This document shows positions 1-5,323 of a DNA stretch of 10,178 bases, in pieces. Within the stretch, counting starts at the first letter, position 1; every line of letters starts with the position of its first letter. The notes beneath the pieces were generated by a model. That model was not told the origin of the DNA. It worked only from the letters and a program-made list of their open reading frames with translations, and ran no database searches. Origin of the DNA: an uncultured Eubacteriales bacterium (lineage in GTDB: Bacteria > Bacillota > Clostridia > Oscillospirales > Oscillospiraceae); assembly GCA_900548795.1 (NCBI GenBank), contig URLT01000070.1:1-10178 (forward strand), written 5' to 3'. The position numbers and the translations under genes were made by a program.

Positions 1-395
1 GAGCCGATATACGGCTCCTTCATTTGCAGGTCGCGGATGACCGTGAGCATCCCGTCCGTCCCGACGGCCGCGCCGACGTCGAGCTTGCCGGCGTATTTTT
101 CCAGCAGCGTGATATGCGGATTGGCGACATAGCCGCGCACGTTGCCCTCGGCGTCGGACGTGGCCAGCAGCGTGCCCAGCGGGCCGCCGCCCTTGACCTG
201 AAGCGTCAGCGCGCCGTTTTCGACCTTTTGCAGGTTGCCCATCATCGAGCAGCCCGTCAGCAGACGGCCGAGCGCCGCCGTTGCGGTGGGCGTGGTCTTG
301 TGGATCTGCCTTGCGCGCTCGACCAGCTTGGTCGAGCGGATGGCCATGGCCTTGACGAAGCCGTCCTTGCTCATGGCGCGAATGATATAGTCCAT
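1..395 (-). CDS. hslO: Hsp33 redox-regulated chaperone, 5' part only
   Basis: This is the N-terminal 131 codons of Hsp33, a cytoplasmic holdase chaperone activated by oxidative unfolding. My minus-strand translation starts MDYIIRAMSKDGFVKAMAIR and continues through the family blocks HKTTPTATAALGRLLTG (about residues 35-51), LQVKGGGPLGTLLATSDAEG (about 71-90), VRGYVANPH and KLDVGAAVGTDGMLTVIRDL, ending at MKEPYIGS at the window edge. The C-terminal zinc-binding cysteines that sense oxidation lie outside the window, so redox control cannot be confirmed. The start is supported by an AGAGGG-like ribosome binding site inside the end of the upstream methyltransferase gene, whose stop is only 6 bases away, so the two are co-transcribed and probably translationally coupled. 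I see no internal disruption. Confidence 0.95.
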   Translation of the reverse strand, partial: MDYIIRAMSKDGFVKAMAIRSTKLVERARQIHKTTPTATAALGRLLTGCSMMGNLQKVENGALTLQVKGGGPLGTLLATSDAEGNVRGYVANPHITLLEKYAGKLDVGAAVGTDGMLTVIRDLQMKEPYIG

Positions 396-401
396 GGTTG
401 G

Positions 402-1145
402 TTACCCTCTTTCCTTTTCGGCGAAGAAATAGATGCGCTGCTCCTGCGGCGTCGGCGCCTCCGGACGGCAGTCGCCGAGCGGACGGATGTTGACAAAGCC
501 GGCCTCGGTCAGCCAAGCGGTCAGCTCGTCCGGCTCGTAGGCATATTCGCAGTGCTGCTCGAAGCTGCGCCGCCAGAGCGCGCCGCAGCGGCGGAACAGG
601 TCGATGCCGTAGTAGCACAGGCGCTCCTCTTCGTCAAACTCCGCGCGCCAGACGCAGTAGCTCTCGTCGTTTTCGTCGAGAAAGACCTGCCCGTCGAGAC
701 TGCGCAGCTTGCACGGCGTGTTGATGTCAAAAACAAAAACGCCGCCGGGGCGCAGCGCCTGATGCACGCGGCGGAAGGTTTGGCGCACGGCCTCCGGCTC
801 CGTGACGTAGTTCAGACTGTCGAGCAGACAGAAAACGGCGTCCACCGGCTCGGGCAGACGCAGCTTTTGCATTTTTTGGCGGATGAAGAACGGCGGCCGC
901 TCCAACGCGGCGCATTTCTGCGCGGCGACGGTGAGCATCTCCTCGGAGCAGTCTGCCGCCAGCACGCGATAGCCGCGCTGCGCAAGCAGGGCGGACATGG
1001 AGCCCGTCCCGCAGGCAAGATCGAGCACCGACTCCGGCCGGACGCCGCCCGAGCGCAGCTCGGCTTCGAGAAAGTCGAGAATGTCGGGGTAGGGGATGTC
1101 GCGCGTCAGGCCGTCGTAGGAGGCCGCGAGCGTCTCGTAGGCCAT
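402..1145 (-). CDS. Class I SAM-dependent methyltransferase, substrate unknown
   Basis: A 247-residue soluble protein with the Rossmann-type SAM-methyltransferase fold. Motif I is VLDLACGTGSMS (residues 40-51), the glycine-rich SAM loop. An acidic residue for the ribose hydroxyls follows at D65 in AADCSEEML. A motif IV-like strand DAVFCLLDSLNYV (about 102-114) and the post-motif LRPGGVFVFDINTP (131-144) complete the core. The C-terminal half (about 145-247) has a beta-rich stretch and then EPDELTAWLTEAGF, typical of small-molecule methyltransferases of the Methyltransf_25/Methyltransf_11 type. No residues identify the substrate. The gene starts one base after the yerC-like stop (TGA, A, ATG), with a GAGGA ribosome binding site inside the upstream gene, so it is the middle gene of a yerC-methyltransferase-hslO operon. 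There is no signal peptide or membrane segment. Confidence 0.9.
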   Translation of the reverse strand: MAYETLAASYDGLTRDIPYPDILDFLEAELRSGGVRPESVLDLACGTGSMSALLAQRGYRVLAADCSEEMLTVAAQKCAALERPPFFIRQKMQKLRLPEPVDAVFCLLDSLNYVTEPEAVRQTFRRVHQALRPGGVFVFDINTPCKLRSLDGQVFLDENDESYCVWRAEFDEEERLCYYGIDLFRRCGALWRRSFEQHCEYAYEPDELTAWLTEAGFVNIRPLGDCRPEAPTPQEQRIYFFAEKERG

Positions 1146-1146
1146 T

Positions 1147-1443
1147 TCAGTCCTCGCCGCTCATGCGCCGGAAGACCATGGAGTAGGCGCCGGTGCCGTT
1201 GACGAGCGAGCGGTTGACGCGGCTGACGGTCGCGGAGCTGGCGTTCGTCTCGGAAAGAATGTCGTTATAGATCATGCCCCCGTACAGCATTTTTGCAACG
1301 TCGTAGCGCTGCTCGATGGCGTTCAGCTCGGCCTGCGTGCACAGGTCGCAGAGGAAGTCGTGGCACTCCTCGGGGGTCTTGAGCGTCAGCAGGGCGCGAT
1401 AGAGCTCGCTGTCGGGGTTTGAATGCTTGTTGCGGTTGTTCAT
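1147..1443 (-). CDS. yerC: YerC/YecD-family TrpR-like DNA-binding protein
   Basis: A 98-residue protein of the TrpR superfamily (YerC/YecD group), starting MNNRNKHSNPDSELYRALLT. The all-helical core includes TPEECHDFLCDLCTQAELNA (23-42), and a helix-turn-helix lies at about residues 58-82 (IYNDILSETNASSATVSRVN). This matches the family pattern in which the recognition helix carries SSATVSRVNR. I chose the ATG at 1443 rather than an upstream in-frame ATG at 1473 for two reasons. A GGAGG (1450-1454, read on the minus strand) sits 6 bases upstream of it, and the upstream ATG overlaps the predicted -10 box. The family is a putative transcriptional regulator; the effector and targets are unknown to me. 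It is first in the operon, with a likely promoter 29 bases upstream, so it may regulate itself or the divergent operon (inference). Confidence 0.9.
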   Translation of the reverse strand: MNNRNKHSNPDSELYRALLTLKTPEECHDFLCDLCTQAELNAIEQRYDVAKMLYGGMIYNDILSETNASSATVSRVNRSLVNGTGAYSMVFRRMSGED

Positions 1444-1449
1444 GGCATA

Positions 1450-1454
1450 CCTCC
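1450..1454 (-). promoter_or_regulatory. Ribosome binding site deciding the yerC start
   Basis: On the minus strand this reads GGAGG, 6 bases from the ATG at 1443. It rules in the 98-residue start over the longer frame beginning at 1473. Confidence 0.85.
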
Positions 1455-1471
1455 GTCGTTGATACGAGATC

Positions 1472-1500
1472 ATTATAACTCTTTTACGAACGAAAGTAAA
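1472..1500 (-). promoter_or_regulatory. Likely promoter of the yerC-methyltransferase-hslO operon
   Basis: On the minus strand a perfect TATAAT (1477-1472) follows TTTACT (1500-1495) with a 17-base spacer. The -35 matches TTGACA at four of six positions. The predicted transcript start is near 1465, giving a leader of about 22 bases before the ATG at 1443. No other candidate closer to the gene looks better. Confidence 0.75.
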
Positions 1501-1580
1501 GCCCCTGCGGCGAGAAAACCTCCAAACTTTTGTAAATGAGATGCGGATTCAGCGAATTTAACAAAAATATGGCGCATTAA

Positions 1581-1604
1581 GAAAAACTGACCGTGAAAAA
1601 ACTG
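1581..1604. repeat. Short direct repeat GAAAAACTG / GAAAAAACTG
   Basis: GAAAAACTG at 1581-1589 is followed by GAAAAAACTG at 1595-1604, starting 14 bases apart. Two A-tract repeats about one and a third helical turns apart upstream of a promoter could be a regulator site or simply intrinsically curved DNA. A chance origin in A-rich DNA is possible. Confidence 0.4.
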
Positions 1605-1607
1605 TTT

Positions 1608-1620
1608 ATTTTGACAAAAT
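1608..1620. promoter_or_regulatory. Perfect 13-base palindrome, possible operator
   Basis: ATTTTG-A-CAAAAT is a perfect inverted repeat around one central base, lying 78 bases upstream of the -35 of the plus-strand operon. It overlaps a TTGACA (1611-1616) that lacks a partner -10 at the right distance. It resembles the general form of a dimeric regulator site but fits no consensus I know. Confidence 0.3.
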
Positions 1621-1633
1621 TTCAGGTAAAGCA

Positions 1634-1674
1634 CCGTTTTCGTCCGGCGGCATTCGGACTATGCAAAAAAACGG
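1634..1674. repeat. Bulged inverted repeat
   Basis: CCGTTTT (1634-1640) pairs with AAAACGG (1668-1674), and inside it GTCCG (1642-1646) pairs with CGGAC (1655-1659) around an 8-base loop. An asymmetric internal loop (1 base versus 8) separates the two stems. No T-run follows on either strand, so it is not a standard terminator. It lies upstream of the predicted transcript start, so any role would more likely be at the DNA level. Confidence 0.3.
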
Positions 1675-1697
1675 GTGGGGGTATGCGTGAGTTTTGC

Positions 1698-1726
1698 TTG
1701 CGAAAATGCTCGAAATGTGTTATAAA
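1698..1726 (+). promoter_or_regulatory. Likely promoter of the dehydrogenase-fumC-hdr-flx operon
   Basis: TTGCGA (1698-1703) and TATAAA (1721-1726) are separated by 17 bases, and TG at 1718-1719 makes an extended -10 (TGTTATAAA). The expected transcript start near 1733 gives a leader of about 27 bases before the ATG at 1760. I found no better candidate and no second promoter or terminator within the following nine genes. Confidence 0.75.
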
Positions 1727-1746
1727 TGTATAGATTGTGTGAAAGT

Positions 1747-1751
1747 GGAGG
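1747..1751 (+). promoter_or_regulatory. Ribosome binding site deciding the dehydrogenase start
   Basis: GGAGG ends 8 bases before the ATG at 1760. This favours the start MNKITIIGTG, where the NAD-binding strand begins, over an in-frame start at 1694 that lies upstream of the predicted transcript start. Confidence 0.85.
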
Positions 1752-1759
1752 TTTTATCT

Positions 1760-2704
1760 ATGAACAAAATTACAATCATCGGAACCGGCTGCGTCGGTTC
1801 GACCATCGCCTACACGCTGACCGTGATGGGGCTTGCGTCCGAGATCGTCATGATCGACATCAACAGCGAGAAGGCGCTCGGCGAGGCGCTCGACATCCGT
1901 CAGGGCACGCCGTTCTGCAACCCCTGCTCCATCTATGCCGGCGACTATCGCGACGCCGAGGGCTCCGACATTGTCATTCTGACTTCCGGCATTGCAAGAA
2001 AGCCCGGCCAGACCCGTCTCGAGCTGGCGCAGACCAACGTGAACATCACCAAAATGATCATTCCCGAGATCACGAAGTATGCTCCCGACGCGATCTACAT
2101 CATCGTCAGCAACCCCGTGGATATTCTGACCTATACCTTCCATAAGCTCTCCGGCATCCCCGAGAACCGCCTGATCGGCTCGGGCACCATCCTCGACACC
2201 GCGCGCCTGCGCGCCCGTCTGAGCGAGTATTACCGCATCAACCAGAACAACGTGCACGCCTATGTGTTCGGCGAGCACGGCGATTCGTCGTTCATCCCCT
2301 GGTCGGTCGCCAACATCTCCAACGTGCCCATCAAGGAATGCGGCAAGCTGATGTCCATGCCCGGCCTTGCCAACCCCGAGCTGGACTTCGACGAGATCGA
2401 GCAGTACGTCCGCAAGTCCGGCGGCCGCGTGATCGCGCGCAAGGGCGCAACGTTCTATGCCGTCTCTGTCTCCGTCTGCCACATCTGCAAGTGCATCCTC
2501 AGCGGCATCGACACCACCATGACCGTTTCGACCATGATGCACGGCGAGTACGGCATCAGCGACGTCTGCCTGAGCACGGTCAACATGATCGGCCACAACG
2601 GCGTGCGCGGCAAGGTCAACATCCCGATGACCGACGAGGAGATCGTCAAGCTGCGCCACAGCGCCGACACCCTCAAGGACGTCATCCATAACCTCGACAT
2701 TTGA
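1760..2704 (+). CDS. L-lactate/malate dehydrogenase family enzyme, possibly malate dehydrogenase
   Basis: A 314-residue cytoplasmic NAD-dependent 2-hydroxyacid dehydrogenase of the LDH/MDH superfamily, normal length. It has the nucleotide loop GTGCVGS (8-14), the acidic residue D33 in MIDIN typical of NAD preference, the substrate loop SGIARKPGQTR (76-86), NPVDILTY (118-125), catalytic D146 and R149 in LDTARLR, and catalytic H173 in GEHGDSS. In classical LDH numbering R80 falls at position 102, which is Gln in lactate dehydrogenases and Arg in malate dehydrogenases. By contrast R151 and H166, which match the fructose-bisphosphate site residues 173 and 188, and T231 (about 246) look LDH-like. 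Automated pipelines would probably name it ldh. The fumarase gene 20 bases downstream favours oxaloacetate/malate. Cysteine pairs C53/C56 and C240/C243/C245 are notable. The family assignment is firm; the substrate is not. Confidence 0.9.
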   Translation: MNKITIIGTGCVGSTIAYTLTVMGLASEIVMIDINSEKALGEALDIRQGTPFCNPCSIYAGDYRDAEGSDIVILTSGIARKPGQTRLELAQTNVNITKMIIPEITKYAPDAIYIIVSNPVDILTYTFHKLSGIPENRLIGSGTILDTARLRARLSEYYRINQNNVHAYVFGEHGDSSFIPWSVANISNVPIKECGKLMSMPGLANPELDFDEIEQYVRKSGGRVIARKGATFYAVSVSVCHICKCILSGIDTTMTVSTMMHGEYGISDVCLSTVNMIGHNGVRGKVNIPMTDEEIVKLRHSADTLKDVIHNLDI

Positions 2705-2724
2705 CCGAAAAGGGGAGTGTGACA

Positions 2725-4101
2725 ATGGAGTACCGTATCGAGCACGATTCCATGGGCGAGATGCAGGTTCCCGCCGACCGCCTTTGGGCGGCGCAGACGC
2801 AGAGAAGCCACGAAAATTTCAAGATCGGCGTGGATATTGAGACCATGCCGCGCGAGATCACCCATGCATTCGGCATCCTCAAAAAGGCTGCCGCGCTGGC
2901 CAACGCCGCGCTCAAGCCCGAGAAAATGACGCAGGAGAAGCTCAAGGCCATCTGCTCCGCCTGCGACGAGGTCATCTCCGGCGAGCTGAACGGCCATTTT
3001 CCGCTCGTCGTCTGGCAGACCGGCTCCGGCACGCAGTCGAACATGAACGCCAACGAGGTCATTGCCAACCGCGCCAACCAGCTTGCCGGCGCGAAGCTCT
3101 GCCACCCGAACGACGACGTCAACATGAGCCAGTCTTCCAACGACACCTTCCCGACGGCCATGCATATTTCCGCGGTGCTTGCCATTGAGGACAAGCTGCT
3201 GCCGGCCGTCGAGCTTTTGATCGGCACGTTCAAGCGCCTTGAGGCTGAGAACGACGACGTCGTCAAGTCCGGCCGCACGCATTTGCAGGACGCCACGCCG
3301 ATCAAGTTCAGTCAGGAGATCTCCGGCTGGCGCTCGAGTCTTGAGCGCGACGCCGAGCTGCTGCGCATGGCCGTCAAGCCGCTTCACGAGCTGGCGCTGG
3401 GCGGCACCGCCGTCGGCACCGGCCTGAACGCGCCGAAGGGCTTCTCCGAGCTGGTCGCGGCCAAGGTCGCCGAGCTGACCGGCAAGCCGTTCGTCACGGC
3501 CGAGAACAAGTTCCACGCGCTGACAAGCAAGGACGAGCTGGTCTTTGCGCACGGCGCGATCAAGGCGACGGCCTGCGACATGATGAAGATCGCGAACGAC
3601 GTCCGCTGGCTGGCAAGCGGCCCGCGCGACGGCCTCGGCGAGATCCATATTCCCGAAAACGAGCCTGGCTCTTCCATCATGCCCGGCAAGGTCAACCCCA
3701 CGCAGTGCGAGGCCGTCACGATGGTCGCCGTGCAGGTCATGGGCAACGACGTCGCCGTCGGCATGGCCGCCTCTCAGGGCAACTTTGAGCTGAACGTGTT
3801 CATGCCCGTCGCGGCCTATAATTTCCTGCAATCGGCGCGTCTGCTGGCCGAGGCGATCGTCTCGTTCAACAACAACTGCGCCGTGGGCATCACTGCCAAC
3901 CGCGAAAAGATGCATCATAACCTTTATAACTCCCTGATGCTCGTCACTGCGCTCAACCCCTATATCGGCTATGAAAACGCCGCGAAAACCGCAAAAAAGG
4001 CGTTTAAGGACAATATTTCGCTCAAGGAGGCCTGCGTGGAGCTGGGCTTCCTGACGGCCGAGCGCTTCGATGAGGTCTTCCATCCGGAGCAGATGGTCTG
4101 A
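2725..4101 (+). CDS. fumC: Class II fumarate hydratase (fumarase C)
   Basis: A 458-residue class II fumarase, which reversibly hydrates fumarate to L-malate without an iron-sulfur cluster. It has the family's blocks in order: WQTGSGTQSNMN (97-108), QSSNDTFPTAMHI (136-148), SGRTHLQDATPI (182-193) with H186 at the catalytic base position, and the signature GSSIMPGKVNPTQCEA (315-330) with the catalytic serine in GSS (316/317). The C-terminal blocks GNFELNVFMPV (352-362), LMLVTALNPYIGY (404-416) and the closing PEQMV are fumarase-like rather than aspartase-like. The start at 2725 is set by AAGGGGAG at 2710-2717, 7 bases upstream; an in-frame TTG at 2701 overlaps the previous gene's stop and has no such site. 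It lies 20 bases after the dehydrogenase and 18 bases before hdrB, so it belongs to one operon linking malate/fumarate metabolism to the Hdr-Flx complex. Confidence 0.96.
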   Translation: MEYRIEHDSMGEMQVPADRLWAAQTQRSHENFKIGVDIETMPREITHAFGILKKAAALANAALKPEKMTQEKLKAICSACDEVISGELNGHFPLVVWQTGSGTQSNMNANEVIANRANQLAGAKLCHPNDDVNMSQSSNDTFPTAMHISAVLAIEDKLLPAVELLIGTFKRLEAENDDVVKSGRTHLQDATPIKFSQEISGWRSSLERDAELLRMAVKPLHELALGGTAVGTGLNAPKGFSELVAAKVAELTGKPFVTAENKFHALTSKDELVFAHGAIKATACDMMKIANDVRWLASGPRDGLGEIHIPENEPGSSIMPGKVNPTQCEAVTMVAVQVMGNDVAVGMAASQGNFELNVFMPVAAYNFLQSARLLAEAIVSFNNNCAVGITANREKMHHNLYNSLMLVTALNPYIGYENAAKTAKKAFKDNISLKEACVELGFLTAERFDEVFHPEQMV

Positions 4102-4119
4102 CGGGATCGGGAGGCAACT

Positions 4120-4923
4120 ATGAAAGTCAGTTATTTCCCCGGCTGCACGCTGCGCAACAAGGCGCGTGACCTTGACCGGTACGCGCGCGCCAGCGCCGAG
4201 GCGCTGGGCATCGAGCTTTGCGAGCTGCCCGAGTGGCAGTGCTGCGGCGGCGTGTTCGTCAGCGCCAAGGACGAGATCGCCTCGAAGCTGCCGAGCGTCC
4301 GCGCCTTGATCGCGGCGCGCGACGAGGGCCGGCCGCTTGTCACGGTCTGCTCCGCGTGCCACAACGTCATCAAGCAGACCAACGACGCCATGCAGCACGA
4401 CGCGGCCTTTGCTTCTGCCGTGAATGCCTATCTTGCGCAGGAGAAGCAGCCGCCGCTGCCGTACCACGGCGAGACGCAGGTCGTGCACTATCTCGAGCTG
4501 CTGCGCGACACGGTCGGCTTTGAGAAGATCAAGGCGGCCGTGAAGCATCCGCTGAGCGGCCGGAGGATCGCGGCCTATTACGGCTGTATGCTGCTGCGCC
4601 CGTCGAAGGTGCTGCAGTTCGACGACCCGGAGAACCCGACGCTGCTCGAGGAGCTGCTGCGGGCGCTGGGCGCCGAGCCGGTCTATTATCCGCAGCGCAA
4701 CGAGTGCTGCGGCGGCTATGTCGCCCTTGAGGACGCGGAATCGGCAAAAAAGAAGTCGAACGCCGTCAGCAACGGCGCTGCGGCGCACGGCGCGGAGGCC
4801 ATCGTGACCGCCTGCCCGCTCTGCCGCTATAACCTTGTGAAAAACGGGAGCGCCGTGCCGGTGATCTATTTCACCGAGCTGCTGGCAGAGGCGCTCGGCG
4901 TGAAGGAGAATGTTGATGGATAA
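4120..4923 (+). CDS. hdrB: Heterodisulfide reductase-like subunit B (HdrB)
   Basis: A 267-residue cytoplasmic protein with two complete CCG domains, the hallmark of HdrB. The first set is C9, C41-C42, C77 and C80 (C-x31-CC-x34-CxxC). The second is C156, C196-C197, C232 and C235 (C-x39-CC-x34-CxxC). In the methanogen enzyme these ten cysteines hold two non-cubane [4Fe-4S] clusters that cleave the CoM-S-S-CoB disulfide between them. This bacterium should lack those coenzymes, so the physiological acceptor is unknown: another disulfide, a protein such as DsrC, or a non-disulfide. GGGAGG (4109-4114) precedes the ATG by 5 bases. The gene overlaps hdrC by 8 bases, as expected for subunits made together. 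It has no transmembrane segment. The same fold occurs in the TfrB subunit of thiol:fumarate reductase, which is worth noting beside fumC. Confidence 0.95.
   Translation: MKVSYFPGCTLRNKARDLDRYARASAEALGIELCELPEWQCCGGVFVSAKDEIASKLPSVRALIAARDEGRPLVTVCSACHNVIKQTNDAMQHDAAFASAVNAYLAQEKQPPLPYHGETQVVHYLELLRDTVGFEKIKAAVKHPLSGRRIAAYYGCMLLRPSKVLQFDDPENPTLLEELLRALGAEPVYYPQRNECCGGYVALEDAESAKKKSNAVSNGAAAHGAEAIVTACPLCRYNLVKNGSAVPVIYFTELLAEALGVKENVDG
4903..4908 (+). promoter_or_regulatory. Ribosome binding site deciding the hdrC start
   Basis: AAGGAG lies inside the end of hdrB. It is 7 bases from the ATG at 4916 but only one base from an alternative in-frame ATG at 4910, so the later start is preferred. Confidence 0.75.
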
Positions 4924-5308
4924 CAAAACAGAACGCCGGAAGGAGCAGCTTCTGCGCATGAGCGGCGTCAATCCGCTCAAATGTATGCGCTGCGGCAAAT
5001 GCTCGGCGACCTGCCCGTCCTATGATGAGATGGAGTACCATCCGCATGAGTTCGTGTACATGGTCGAAAAGGGCGACCTTGAGCCGCTGATGCGCTCAAG
5101 CTCGATCTATCAGTGCCTGTCCTGCTTTGCCTGTGTCGATCGCTGCCCGCGCGGCGTCGAGCCGGCGAAGCTGGTCGAGGCGATCCGCGTGATGGTCGAG
5201 CGCGAAAAGGGCGGCAATCACCTGACGCCGGACGCGATCCCCGCCCTGCTCGACGACGAAATGCCGCAGCAGGCGCTGATGAGCGCCCTGCGCAAATATG
5301 CAAAGTAA
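4916..5308 (+). CDS. hdrC: Heterodisulfide reductase-like subunit C (HdrC)
   Basis: A 130-residue ferredoxin-like electron-transfer subunit that wires HdrA to HdrB. Two [4Fe-4S] motifs are complete: C23-x2-C26-x2-C29-x3-C33-P and C67-x2-C70-x2-C73-x3-C77-P. Between them is a helical stretch, and after them a helical tail of about 50 residues. It is shorter than the HdrC proteins I know from methanogens, mainly at the C-terminus, and the two cluster motifs are unaffected. It starts within the last codons of hdrB (8-base overlap), and hdrA follows after 15 bases, so the order is hdrB-hdrC-hdrA. The close match to HdrC and its place between hdrB and hdrA make the call firm. Confidence 0.94.
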   Translation: MDNKTERRKEQLLRMSGVNPLKCMRCGKCSATCPSYDEMEYHPHEFVYMVEKGDLEPLMRSSSIYQCLSCFACVDRCPRGVEPAKLVEAIRVMVEREKGGNHLTPDAIPALLDDEMPQQALMSALRKYAK

Positions 5309-5323
5309 GGGGGCGACGGAATC

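Larger units (their letters stand above)
1444..1759. other. Divergent intergenic region between two operons
   Basis: This 316-base stretch has no credible gene and is much richer in A/T than its flanks. It holds a promoter for each operon close to its respective gene (1472-1500 minus, 1698-1726 plus). The roughly 195 bases between them contain a direct repeat (1581-1604), a short palindrome (1608-1620) and a bulged inverted repeat (1634-1674). The amount of spare DNA between two compact promoters suggests regulator binding, but I recognise no known operator. No riboswitch or RNA gene is visible. Confidence 0.7.

Noticed and set aside
24..1202. A 392-codon plus-strand open frame opposite hslO and the methyltransferase
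   Set aside because: Both minus-strand genes are confirmed by family motifs; this frame has shadow-like composition and no supporting signals.
1547..1564. A Rex operator of the form TTGTTAA-N4-TTAACAA
   Set aside because: Only the right half-site TTAACAA (1558-1564) is present; the expected left half reads ATTCAGC and does not match. Kept only as a half-site remark.
1611..1616. A perfect TTGACA as the -35 box of the plus-strand operon
   Set aside because: The bases 16-18 positions downstream (around 1633-1639, accgttt) do not resemble TATAAT; the promoter at 1698-1726 is much better.
1634..1674. A Rho-independent terminator in the divergent intergenic region
   Set aside because: The stem is interrupted by a large asymmetric loop, no T-run follows on either strand, and both flanking operons point away from it.
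2455..4998. A very long minus-strand open frame (847 codons) opposite the dehydrogenase end, fumC and hdrB
   Set aside because: It lies antisense to three well-recognised genes, has a low-complexity, Arg/Leu/Ala/Val/Asp-rich composition typical of reading G/C-rich codons backwards, and shows no domain motifs.
4120..5308. HdrB plus HdrC read as the split B subunit of a thiol:fumarate reductase
   Set aside because: hdrA, flxD and the Flx genes follow directly and no TfrA-like flavoprotein is in the window, so Hdr-Flx is the simpler reading. The idea is kept only as a question about the acceptor.
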